DNA of 64,000 nucleotides from Cohnella kolymensis. Its GTDB lineage: Bacteria; Bacillota; Bacilli; Paenibacillales; Paenibacillaceae. The notes under the pieces are model-generated. The model was not told the DNA's origin, did no database searches, and saw only the letters and a program-made list of their open reading frames with translations. The first letter of the stretch is position 1. Every line of letters starts with the position of its first letter. The position numbers and the translations under genes were made by a program. The stretch is from the NCBI RefSeq assembly GCF_000829465.1, contig NZ_JXAL01000003.1:124001-188000 (forward strand). The letters run 5' to 3'. Below are positions 1 to 8,434 of the stretch, piece after piece.

Positions 1-1087
1 TTATAACCCTGTCACCGATCTCCACCTGCGGAACATACGGATCGTGGTAATTTACATTCACACCAAGATTGAGAAGCTTCTCAATGATTTTAAGGCAGCT
101 GGATTCACGCATGTCGTTAATATCCTTTTTATAGCTTACTCCGACGGCAAGAATCTTGCATTCCTTAAGCTGCTTATACGTAGGCAGATGCCTCAACACC
201 TTGTTGACCACGTACTCGATCATCCGCTCGTTTATGCTGCGTGCGAGCTCAACGAACTTCAGACTGCCGCCGAATTCTGCGGCTTTCCAGGACAAATCAA
301 GCGAGTCGACCGGGACAGATTGTTCGCAGATTAGAGGACCGGGTGCAAATTCCGGCTTTCTGCCTGTAATGGAAAGCACTTCCCAAAGATTGAGTTTCAT
401 TTTGTCACTCATCATAAGCAGCTCATTCATGAAAGAGATGTTAATCATTCGATAGGCATTTTCAAGAGTGATGGTCATTTCAGCTGCTTTGGGAGAGGAA
501 ACGACGACAACCCGATCAAATACAGCTTCATACAACTGCTTTGCGGATTCCGAGCAACCGGGAGTGACACCGCCGATTACTTTCGGTATCCGGCTTAGAC
601 CGATGTGGTGATCACCGGCTTCGTATCGGGAAGGAGAATATACAAGGTTAATGTCTTTGCCAACTTTGAGACCGGTGGATTCAATTAATGGAAGAAGCAC
701 TTCCTCCATCGTGCCGGGAAAGGTGAAACTTTCCACAGAAACCAGCTGACCGGGCTTCAAAAAGGGCAAACATTGCTTCACAGCAGCGTAAACGCATCGT
801 ATGTTCGGATTCCCGTTTCCGTCCCGCGGAGCGGGAACGCAAATGATAACGGCATCTGATTGTGCGATCATATCGTAAGAACTATCTACCGAAAAACGTC
901 TGCCCGCGAACATGTCGCGAATGTCTTTCGCGGAAAACTCCGATAAGCAGCTTCGACGGGACTCGAGCATTGCTATTGTGTTCGCATCCGAATCTATGCC
1001 AAACACTTTATGACCTTTCCTTAAAAACAATCGGCACAGCGGCAACCCTGCGTAACCCAGACCGATCACGCCAATTTTTTTTAACAT
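1..1087 (-). CDS. UDP-sugar/nucleotide-sugar dehydrogenase-like protein, catalytic residues lost, 3' end cut by window edge
   Basis: The reverse strand is open from an ATG at 1087 (MLKKIGVIGLGYAGLP) to the left edge, 362 residues seen. The N-terminal Rossmann motif GLGYAG, the central helix (LENAYRMINIS) and the C-terminal substrate-binding YKKDINDMRESS match the UDP-glucose/UDP-ManNAc dehydrogenase family (WecC/Ugd/YtcA-like). The three residues the family uses for chemistry are replaced. The Glu of SPER is Ser153 (SPSRYEAG), the Lys four residues before the conserved Asn is Ile206, and the nucleophile Cys of GGHCIPVD is Ser257 (EQSVPVD), with the preceding glycines also lost. The frame is otherwise undamaged. 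The gene starts 15 bases after the stop of the upstream glycosyltransferase, so they are probably one operon. A plain oxidising role is unlikely; a sugar-nucleotide-binding or altered role is inferred. Confidence 0.85.
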   Translation of the reverse strand, partial: MLKKIGVIGLGYAGLPLCRLFLRKGHKVFGIDSDANTIAMLESRRSCLSEFSAKDIRDMFAGRRFSVDSSYDMIAQSDAVIICVPAPRDGNGNPNIRCVYAAVKQCLPFLKPGQLVSVESFTFPGTMEEVLLPLIESTGLKVGKDINLVYSPSRYEAGDHHIGLSRIPKVIGGVTPGCSESAKQLYEAVFDRVVVVSSPKAAEMTITLENAYRMINISFMNELLMMSDKMKLNLWEVLSITGRKPEFAPGPLICEQSVPVDSLDLSWKAAEFGGSLKFVELARSINERMIEYVVNKVLRHLPTYKQLKECKILAVGVSYKKDINDMRESSCLKIIEKLLNLGVNVNYHDPYVPQVEIGDRVI

Positions 1088-1101
1088 TCATGTCATATGC
1101 C

Positions 1102-2143
1102 TCATTTCTTGAAGTTGTATATGAATGCCGTGGCGGCACGGTTCAAAGCTGCTTCCATAATGCGGCCAAGTCTTTTATATTCCTTCCTGGTCTTCCATTC
1201 CGCCAATAGCCGCAGTATAGACTTAAAAAGGTTGGGATCTTTCAGCGGGTGACAAAGGCAAATCAGGGATATTTCCGCATCCTTGGAGGTGTGAATGTCA
1301 TAAAAAATCCGCAGATTATCCAACTGCGGGTCGTCTTTGCGAAAAAGGGATGGATGTTCTTGGTGGAATCCTATAATTCCTCTAACGCTTTTAAATGGTA
1401 ATCCTTGTTTATGAAACCGGTAACCGAGTTCCCAGTCTTCGAAGCCGTAAGTGATGAAACGTTCCTCGAATCCGCCGGCATCCATGAAATGCTTTCGCTT
1501 CACGGATACGCATCGTGTGATGAACATAATCCAAGGTGCGAAATCGGTAGATCGGATGGCCCGTTCATAGCTCTTGCCCATACGAGCGGGTACGGCTGCT
1601 GAACGAATGCGGCGAAAATCACGGCGAAGATCGTCCGGAGTAAGCACGTCAGCGATTCGGTCGCTGTTTAACCAGTTATTTTTCCATAAGCCATGCGGCT
1701 GGAGAATCCGGCGCATTTTCTTTTTTTTTATGGTCGGAAAATTGCGGATAGTATTGCGTGTAAACCGCATGGGTACTCTCCGGAAATCCCGAGATCACGT
1801 GCTCCGGGTATCGGTGATGGTACGAGTACAACGTCTGCAAACACTCAGGCACCAGCAGAAAGTCCGCATCTATAAAAACAAGATACTTTCCCTTTGCGGC
1901 GTTTGCCCCGACATTGCGGGTATAAGCTCTGCCATGCCTTCCCTCATTTACTATGAATGTCAGCATATATGGCGGTTTATAACCGTCTATGGCCTCAGCG
2001 GTTCCGTCTTCCGAACCGTCATCTACAACGATCACTTCAAACCGATTTTTCGGAAAGGTTTGAAGCTCGAGCGATGTCAAGGTCAACATAAGCGCTTTGG
2101 CATTGTTAAAAGAAGGGATAACGACACTGAATTTAATGCCCAT
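1102..2143 (-). CDS. family 2 glycosyltransferase, frame broken in an A9 run
   Basis: The start ATG at 2143 has the RBS GAGGAGG. The first part reads as a GT-A family 2 enzyme: FSVVIPSFNNAKALMLTLTS, VVDDGSEDGT and the metal-binding FIDADFLLV. The second part, in another frame, continues with the acceptor domain FEERFITYGFEDWELGYR and ends at 1102. The frames meet in nine T's at 1721-1729 (A9 on the coding strand). Removing one base joins SDHKKK to KMRRILQPHG and gives 346 residues, a normal GT2 length. It would transfer an activated sugar onto a surface glycan. It precedes the dehydrogenase-like gene. Whether the extra A is real, a sequencing error or tolerated by slippage cannot be told from one sequence. 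Confidence 0.8.
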
Positions 2144-2297
2144 AGCAAACCTCCTCTTTCTCCAATATACACGGCACGTACTGTCCGGTAACGGCTAATC
2201 GTACACAGGCGTTAACTCTATTTTGCGTAACAATAGACGCGCGACCATGGCAGCGCTGCACTCCGCCCCATAGATTAGTATCTAAAGGAGGAGGAAT

Positions 2298-2864
2298 ATG
2301 AGCAGCTATAAATTGATTGTGGTTAAGGACGGCTTTCCTGTAGAAGTGGTACAGAATCCAACCGACTACCCGTTGATTGGAAGAGGAGGAAACGGGGCGG
2401 TTTTTAAGCTTTCAGATGAACACTGTGTGAAGATATATCCTAACAAAGCATTCGCAAGAGCAGAAAGTGCAGCTCTGCGTGTCGGACAAGACTCCCCTGC
2501 GTTTCCAAGGCTGGTTAAAAGCGGGCGTAAGTATGTAGTGATGGAGCTGATTAATGGCACTCTGCTGGACGAATATCTGAGAGACAAGGGTGTTCTTGAC
2601 GAACAGATCACCGAGCAGATCCTGTTTGTATTAAAAGAACTGAAGCGGCTCAGGTTTTCACGGCGGGATGCCCGCTTGAGGCATCTGGTCTTGACCGAAG
2701 AAGGAAGCCTTAAGGTCATTGATCATGTAAACTCGCAGACCAAACATTACAAATATCCGGAGAAGCTGCTTAAAGGCTTGGATGAGCTCGGGATGAAGCC
2801 CGCGTTTCTCAAGCAAGTGAAACAGCGGGATCCTGAACTTTATCGCAAATGGAAATCCAAGTGA
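2298..2864 (+). CDS. short protein-kinase-like protein (YrzF-like)
   Basis: A strong RBS (AAAGGAGGAGG) precedes the ATG at 2298; 188 residues. The glycine-rich loop LIGRGGNGAVFKL and the VKIYP lysine strand match the N-lobe of eukaryotic-type kinases. The sequence ends soon after RRDARLRHLVL and VIDHVN, which occupy the places of the catalytic loop and DFG. The protein is far shorter than a full kinase (about 260 residues) and resembles the small YrzF-type kinases of Bacilli. It is the first gene of a plus-strand run of glycan genes (glycosyltransferase, nucleotidyltransferase, HipA-like kinase, manC). Its substrate is unknown; phosphorylation of a coat or glycan protein is only a guess. Confidence 0.7.
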   Translation: MSSYKLIVVKDGFPVEVVQNPTDYPLIGRGGNGAVFKLSDEHCVKIYPNKAFARAESAALRVGQDSPAFPRLVKSGRKYVVMELINGTLLDEYLRDKGVLDEQITEQILFVLKELKRLRFSRRDARLRHLVLTEEGSLKVIDHVNSQTKHYKYPEKLLKGLDELGMKPAFLKQVKQRDPELYRKWKSK

Positions 2865-2977
2865 AAGGGAGACAATTCCGCAATCGTGCAAGGCGCAACC
2901 ATCCATGCCAAATCAGGTTGGCCACATATTAATATTTATAAGACCACCTTACTCCTAAAAGCAGGTGATCCTTCTTT

Positions 2978-4210
2978 ATGGATACCGGCCAAGTACAACC
3001 TTCAGTTAAAATCTGCTTTGCCGTGCTTGTTCATAACAAACGAGAAGTCGTCCAGGATATGCTGGATAACATTCGGTTTTACTGTCCGCACAGCTCAATC
3101 GTTCTGTTTAACGGCGGTTCGCAGCGTGATCTTTGCGACAACCTGGGTTACCCGGTTTGTCCTGCCAGCCGTAAGCTGACATACGGAGTCACCGCTGTCT
3201 ATTTGCTGGAGGTAATGGAATGGTTAGAGAGCATTAACTTCGATTATGACTACTTGATCAATCTGGATTCCGACGCACTGTTTGTCCGGGAAGGTTACGA
3301 AAACTTTATCGAACAAGAAATGAAAAATTCCGATTACATGGGCGTCGATGTATTTGTCCGGGATCGGAACTGGTATTGCGGCGAGCAGTTGAAAAAAGAG
3401 TGGCAACGATGGAAGCCTCTGCTGCTTACCGACACTTTCATAGGCGCGTTTAACGTGGGCCAAGTGCAGAGCCGCCGATTGGTGCGGCGACTGCTTTCCT
3501 GGGAACAGTTCGCGTACCTGAAAAACAATCTTCTTCACACAAAAGCGTATGGCATCGACGAGATCATCTATGTGATGATGGCTGACCGGTTCGGCTTTAA
3601 GCCCAAATCGTACCCTAAGGAACCAGGTCTCCCGGTGCGTTATCGGCCTCACTACAGGTATCAAGAGATTATCCGCATCATCAATGAACGCCTTAACAGC
3701 TTTGTCGTACACCCCATTAAGCGGAAGATGAAAGACGAAGCCAGAACGCTGGTCCGCTGCTTGAGGTGGAGAGCAGCGCGTAAACAAGAAAAAATGCCCG
3801 ACTACGTTAACTTGAAGGCCGTATCCATCATTCGCAGCAGGTACGGCAATCTTGAAATCATCACCAGAACAAACAACCGGCTGATTCATGCTTGGCGGGA
3901 TGAACAACGAAAGAATTGGCATAGAAACCCACCGTTTGCAAGCGGGGTAAGCGGCACGCCCTTTTTTACGGAAAGCCGGGATGGGAACTTTCACGTCATC
4001 GCGCCTTTGATCAAGGGCGGAATCGGGCATTGGTGGAGAGATAACCGCCGCAGCCGGAAATCGTGGTACGGTCCTGCAACGTTCGGCAAACGACAAATGA
4101 ATGTCGTTTCGCTCATGAACACGCGCCGCAAGCAGCTGGTTGCCGTTGTTGAAAAGGATGGGCATCTTCGCTCATACAAGTCTCGGCATGGACGGTGGAA
4201 ATCGAACTGA
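2978..4210 (+). CDS. glycosyltransferase with C-terminal beta-propeller-like repeats
   Basis: 410 residues. Residues about 10-230 look like a GT-A/GT14-like transferase: VKICFAVLVHNKREVVQDML, the DxD-type LINLDSDALFV, and IDEIIYVMM. From about residue 285 there are two to three repeats built around GNLEIITRT...HAWRDE and GNFHVIAP...GHWWRDN...WYGPATFG. These resemble blades of PLL-type lectin propellers. The start ATG follows GCAGGTGATC. Fusion of a transferase to sugar-binding blades suggests the enzyme holds a polymer acceptor, but this is inference. Too few blades are present for a complete seven-bladed propeller, so it may oligomerise or use a partial fold. Confidence 0.65.
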   Translation: MDTGQVQPSVKICFAVLVHNKREVVQDMLDNIRFYCPHSSIVLFNGGSQRDLCDNLGYPVCPASRKLTYGVTAVYLLEVMEWLESINFDYDYLINLDSDALFVREGYENFIEQEMKNSDYMGVDVFVRDRNWYCGEQLKKEWQRWKPLLLTDTFIGAFNVGQVQSRRLVRRLLSWEQFAYLKNNLLHTKAYGIDEIIYVMMADRFGFKPKSYPKEPGLPVRYRPHYRYQEIIRIINERLNSFVVHPIKRKMKDEARTLVRCLRWRAARKQEKMPDYVNLKAVSIIRSRYGNLEIITRTNNRLIHAWRDEQRKNWHRNPPFASGVSGTPFFTESRDGNFHVIAPLIKGGIGHWWRDNRRSRKSWYGPATFGKRQMNVVSLMNTRRKQLVAVVEKDGHLRSYKSRHGRWKSN

Positions 4211-4239
4211 CAATTAAATAGAAGGAAAGGGGGACTTCA

Positions 4240-5256
4240 ATGAAAGGAATAATACTTTGCGCAGGAAAGGGAACGAGAATGCAGCCCTTTACCTTCTCCT
4301 CTCCCAAAACTCTATTGCCGGTCGCGAACGAGGCGATCCTGGATCATTGTCTGCGGAGCCTGAAGCAAGCCGGTATCCATGACATCGGTGTCGTTCTAAA
4401 CCCGGAGCAAACGAGCATTGTCGATCATCTGTTAGGCAAGCACCCGCAAACATCTTTTACGTTTATAAGACAAACCGAGCCGTTAGGCATTGCCCATGCA
4501 TTGTCAGCTGCCGAATTTTTCATCAGGGATGATCCGTTTGTATTGTTATTAGGAGATATTCTGATAACGGAACCGCTGACTGTGCTGCTTGAAGCTTTCA
4601 AGGAGAAACAGGGTGCCGTTATGCTCTCCAAGGTGGACCATCCTCAGGACTACGGTGTCGCAGTCGTCAACGGCAATCGGATTATCCAATTGGAAGAAAA
4701 ACCGGCTGAGCCGAAAAGCGAACTGGCAGTCGCAGGCGCCTATGTTTTTGATAAAAAGATATTCAAAGCTATTGAGAAGATTAGTATTTCTCATAAAGGA
4801 GAGTACGAAATCACATCTGCGATCCAATGGATGATCGGCAACGGTGATTCCATCGGTTATGCGTTGACCAAAGAGCGTTTCTTTGACGTAGGAACCCCCG
4901 ATCGGCTGCTGGAGGCGAACCGCTTCATTCTAAGGTACAGTCAGGGAACGGAGAATGAGATCGACCCGCTCGCGGTGATGGAGAATTGTACGGTGATTCC
5001 CCCTGTGAAGATCGGTACGGACTGTATTTTGAAAAACGTCGTTATCGGTCCTTTTGTATCCGTGTGTATGGGTTCTACTTTATCCGACTGTTCCATAGAG
5101 AACAGCATTTGTATGGAAGGCACGATTATTCGTTCGCCCGGTATCCCTGTCACGTGCAGTATATTCGGCCGGTACTCCCGTTTGGAAGGACGCTCGGATG
5201 TGAATCGGATGATCTGCGTGCTGGGAGATAAATCGACGGCTATGGTGGTGGAGTAG
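4240..5256 (+). CDS. glucose-1-phosphate thymidylyltransferase-like nucleotidyltransferase
   Basis: The RBS AGGAAAGGGGG lies before the ATG; 338 residues. It opens with the nucleotide-binding signature GIILCAGKGTRMQPFT followed by PKTLLPVAN, and has LLLGDILI as the metal site and YGVAVV/LEEKP for the sugar. This is the pattern of RmlA/SpsI-type enzymes that make dTDP- or UDP-glucose from glucose-1-phosphate. After about residue 245 it carries a short left-handed beta-helix (IPPVKIGTDCIL..NVVIGPFVSV), as in long thymidylyltransferases. It would supply an activated hexose to the neighbouring transferases. The nucleotide it prefers cannot be told from sequence. Confidence 0.8.
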   Translation: MKGIILCAGKGTRMQPFTFSSPKTLLPVANEAILDHCLRSLKQAGIHDIGVVLNPEQTSIVDHLLGKHPQTSFTFIRQTEPLGIAHALSAAEFFIRDDPFVLLLGDILITEPLTVLLEAFKEKQGAVMLSKVDHPQDYGVAVVNGNRIIQLEEKPAEPKSELAVAGAYVFDKKIFKAIEKISISHKGEYEITSAIQWMIGNGDSIGYALTKERFFDVGTPDRLLEANRFILRYSQGTENEIDPLAVMENCTVIPPVKIGTDCILKNVVIGPFVSVCMGSTLSDCSIENSICMEGTIIRSPGIPVTCSIFGRYSRLEGRSDVNRMICVLGDKSTAMVVE

Positions 5257-5294
5257 ACGAAACCATCACGTTGTTCGCCGAAAAGAGGTATAAC

Positions 5295-6059
5295 ATGAAC
5301 GTCAAAGCAGTGAGTTATATCCGTGCCATAGAGGAAGGATGGAGCCGGCCTTTACTGTTTCGCTGCGACGACGGCAATCAATATGTGGTTAAATTGCTTA
5401 ACAATCCGCAAGGCATAAAAGTTTTACCGAATGAAATGATCGCCTTTCGGCTTGGGCGGCTGCTCCATCTGCCTGTCGGAGAATGCGCGATTGTGCATGT
5501 GTCGGGAGAACTTATTACCCAATCTCCTGCGCTCAGGGATATGCAAGTGAAGGCCGGCCCTCACCTTGGCAGTGTTTATCGCGAAACGGTAAAAGTTTTA
5601 CAAAACGCGGATGACCTGACAGGCTGCTGCAACTTGGATAAGGCTGCAGGGATGATCGCCTTCGATCATTGGATACAAAATTGGGATCGTGCGGATAACA
5701 TCGGCAACATTCTGGTATCTAAGGAAGATGACAACAAGAAGATTGTAATGATTGACCACGCGAATGCTTTTACAGGGAGCTGGACCCTTGATTCGCTGAA
5801 AGAAAATCGTACGAATAGATCGGTATATTGGGGTAAAATCTATGAACTTTTTATACCGCATATTAGCGATAAACGGCTATTCAAGAGTGCACTTCGGCAA
5901 ATTCAGTCACTAAGCAAAGCTGAGCTGTGGACGGCAATGTCCGGGCTGCCGCGGAAATGGTCTGTTTCTCATACAGAGCAGCGTAAGCTGGTGAAGTATT
6001 TGGAGTACAGAAAAGTCGCTGCGGGGGAAGCTTTGAAGGATTTACGCAAAAAATTTTAA
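5295..6059 (+). CDS. HipA-like kinase domain protein
   Basis: I chose the ATG at 5295, which has AAGAGG seven bases upstream, over an in-frame TTG at 5271; 254 residues. The catalytic-loop-like FDHWIQNWDRADNIGNIL (Asp and Asn separated as in HipA) and the later metal site MIDHANAF mark a HipA/PI3K-like kinase fold; QYVVKLLNNPQG carries the N-lobe lysine. No HipB-like antitoxin lies beside it, so a toxin role is not supported. It sits between an RmlA-like gene and manC, so a role in phosphorylating a glycan intermediate or envelope protein is possible but unproven. Confidence 0.65.
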   Translation: MNVKAVSYIRAIEEGWSRPLLFRCDDGNQYVVKLLNNPQGIKVLPNEMIAFRLGRLLHLPVGECAIVHVSGELITQSPALRDMQVKAGPHLGSVYRETVKVLQNADDLTGCCNLDKAAGMIAFDHWIQNWDRADNIGNILVSKEDDNKKIVMIDHANAFTGSWTLDSLKENRTNRSVYWGKIYELFIPHISDKRLFKSALRQIQSLSKAELWTAMSGLPRKWSVSHTEQRKLVKYLEYRKVAAGEALKDLRKKF

Positions 6060-6123
6060 CGAACGAAAACGCCTGGTTATAAATGAGGATGCGTGCCTGT
6101 CCAGGGTGAAAGAGGGGAAATCG

Positions 6124-7179
6124 ATGAAGGTCATTATAATGGCAGGCGGAAAAGGGACCCGTTTTTGGCCCAGAAGCCTGGACCAGATGCCAAAGCAATT
6201 TCTCGCCTTAACCTCTAATTTGACTATGCTGCAGCAGACTTACAAGCGATTTCGTGAATGGCTGCCGGAACATCTTATCTACGTATGCACTTGGAGAGGA
6301 TACTTGGACCTGGTGAAGGAACAATTACCGGATTTAACCGACAGCAAAATCATTTTAGAGCCGGAGCAAAGGGATACAGGACCTGGTATCGGGTTGGCGG
6401 CTTTGCATTTTCTTCGGCAGGGTGATGACGAAGTGTTGGTTACCGCCGCTGCCGATCACCATATTCCGGATTCTGAACAACTCATGAGTGTATTAATGCA
6501 GGCGGAGACTTTCGCCGGTACCGGCTGCCCGATTGTGACGATCGGGGTTACCCCGACACGGCCCGAAACCGGGTACGGTTATATAATGACGTCCGGTACG
6601 AACGACCGGGATAACGTATTGAAAGTTCAGACATTCATTGAGAAGCCCACCATGCAAAAGGCACAGCAACTCATACAATGCGCTGATGTTTATTGGAACA
6701 GCGGAATCGTGGTCTGGAAACCGTCGACCATTCAGCATTATATGATGCGTTATGAAATGGAGCTGTGGAACGTCCTTAACAGCAGCGGGGATGAATTGGA
6801 CAAAGGATACTCGCTCCTTCCGCATCGGTCCGTGGATCACGCGATCCTGGAGAAGTCCGATAATCTATACTGCATTCCTGCCCGCTTCGAATGGGATGAC
6901 GTCGGCACGTGGAAATCGCTGGAGCGAATGTGTCACCCGGATCCACAAGGCAACATTACCTTCGGTGACACCCATACCTTTTCTACGAATAACAGCATCA
7001 TTTTTTCCGAGCACCAGAAAGCGATCGTGATCGGTGTAGAAGATTTAATTATTGTTTCCACCGCTGACGGGCTCCTTGTTTGTCATAAATCCAAAGAATT
7101 ACAAATAAAAAAAAGCGTTGAAGGAGGCGGAAACAAAAGGGCATTAAATATTAATTCATCGGAGATGAGCTGCGTATGA
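6124..7179 (+). CDS. manC: mannose-1-phosphate guanylyltransferase (short, single-domain)
   Basis: The start is the ATG at 6124, with AAAGAGGGGAAAT upstream; 351 residues. The signatures are IIMAGGKGTRFWPRS with PKQFL, the PETGYGYI loop, FIEKPT, and FEWDDVGTW near the end. These are diagnostic of GDP-mannose pyrophosphorylases of the type lacking the phosphomannose isomerase domain. It makes GDP-mannose from mannose-1-phosphate and GTP, for the glycosyltransferases around it. Its stop overlaps the start of the next gene (ATGA), which indicates translational coupling. Confidence 0.88.
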   Translation: MKVIIMAGGKGTRFWPRSLDQMPKQFLALTSNLTMLQQTYKRFREWLPEHLIYVCTWRGYLDLVKEQLPDLTDSKIILEPEQRDTGPGIGLAALHFLRQGDDEVLVTAAADHHIPDSEQLMSVLMQAETFAGTGCPIVTIGVTPTRPETGYGYIMTSGTNDRDNVLKVQTFIEKPTMQKAQQLIQCADVYWNSGIVVWKPSTIQHYMMRYEMELWNVLNSSGDELDKGYSLLPHRSVDHAILEKSDNLYCIPARFEWDDVGTWKSLERMCHPDPQGNITFGDTHTFSTNNSIIFSEHQKAIVIGVEDLIIVSTADGLLVCHKSKELQIKKSVEGGGNKRALNINSSEMSCV

Positions 7180-8369
7180 ATGTGCTTGTCCTTAATTATT
7201 ATCCCGCGCTCCATCCACCAAGCAGTGGTGGTGAATTGCGATATTACAATTTATACCGGGAGCTCAGCAAGTATTTTAACATTACATTATTGTCCTTTAC
7301 CCATCCTTTTCACAAAGGCTTCGTTCAGCATACATCTGCAATGAAAGAGTATCGGATCCCACAGGAAAAAGTGCATGAGCATTGCTGGCATAGATTGAGC
7401 CGAAAAAAAATCGGTCATGAATTACACGGACTCATGTACGCCAAATGCGGCAAGTATTCGACTGAATACCATGAAATGTTCAGTCGTTTATATAACGAAA
7501 ACGATATTATTGTGCATGAATTTCCCTACTTACTTTTATACGATGTTTATTTCGGTCAAGACCGCAAACCAAGAATATATAATAGTCACAATTTTGAGAC
7601 ATCACTTGTAAAGTCAATGTATAAAGGGCCGCTTGCAGGCAAATATGTAAAATTTATATCCGGGTTAGAAAACAGGTTAATTCATGGTGCGGACATCGTA
7701 TTTGCTACGTCCGACGCGGAAAGGGAGAAATTTGCGAAATTCTTTACAGCGGATCCCAAAAAGATAAAGCTCGCTCCTAACGGAACTCATCCTCACGAAT
7801 GGACCAGGATAAAAAAAGATACCGAATGTAACGCCAGGAAAACGGCGCTGTTTATCGGGTCCCTTCACCGGCCAAACAAAGAAGCCGTTGAATTCATCAT
7901 TCACGAGCTTGCAGACCGGTGCCCTGCTATTGACTTTATCATTGCCGGCGGCTGCTGTGCTTATATTAAAAACACAATAAAAACAAATGTAGAACGATTA
8001 GGAAGAATAGATCAGAATACGAAGCAAGAGCTCTTTTCCCGAGTAGATGTTGCGATAAATCCAATGTTTTCGGGTGCAGGAACGAACTTGAAAACAGTAG
8101 AGTGTTTATCCGCTGGAATTCCTCTGTTCACTACCGAGGTTGGAGCGCGCGGCTATAATCTTATCCATAAGCAGCATTGTATAAAGGTTAAGAAAGAAAA
8201 ATTTGCCGAGAAATTACGGAAATATTGCGAACAAAGGTTTGATCTGCTGCTGCAAATAGCTGAACAAGGCCGCGAGTATGTGAATGAAAATTTCTCGTGG
8301 CAATATATTGCGATGAACGTCAAGAACGAGATTGAGGAATTACTTTCACAAAAAACTAACCAAATATAA
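7176..8369 (+). CDS. family 4 glycosyltransferase
   Basis: 397 residues, start overlapping the manC stop by four bases. This is a GT-B enzyme: the N-terminal acceptor domain starts LVLNYYPALHPPSSGGELRY. The C-terminal nucleotide-sugar domain has LFIGSLHRPNKEAVEF and the E-x7-E region NPMFSGAGTNLKTVECLSAG. Coupling to manC suggests GDP-mannose as donor, which is inference. The gene is visibly AT-richer than the 16-23 kb and 39-47 kb regions. It is the last gene of the plus-strand run that begins at 2298. Confidence 0.82.
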   Translation: MNVLVLNYYPALHPPSSGGELRYYNLYRELSKYFNITLLSFTHPFHKGFVQHTSAMKEYRIPQEKVHEHCWHRLSRKKIGHELHGLMYAKCGKYSTEYHEMFSRLYNENDIIVHEFPYLLLYDVYFGQDRKPRIYNSHNFETSLVKSMYKGPLAGKYVKFISGLENRLIHGADIVFATSDAEREKFAKFFTADPKKIKLAPNGTHPHEWTRIKKDTECNARKTALFIGSLHRPNKEAVEFIIHELADRCPAIDFIIAGGCCAYIKNTIKTNVERLGRIDQNTKQELFSRVDVAINPMFSGAGTNLKTVECLSAGIPLFTTEVGARGYNLIHKQHCIKVKKEKFAEKLRKYCEQRFDLLLQIAEQGREYVNENFSWQYIAMNVKNEIEELLSQKTNQI

Positions 8370-8397
8370 AAGCTGACGCAGGCCTTACGCCAGCTTT
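8369..8397. terminator. hairpin between convergent genes
   Basis: Arms AAAGCTG and CAGCTTT flank a 15-base centre immediately after the family 4 transferase stop. It lies between convergent genes and lacks a long T tract, so termination strength is uncertain. Confidence 0.4.
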
Positions 8398-8434
8398 GCA
8401 TGATGTCAACTCACTGGGTCCCCGAAGAGGGGAA

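Noticed and set aside
5295-6059. HipA toxin of a toxin-antitoxin pair
   Set aside because: No HipB-like gene adjacent; context is glycan synthesis.
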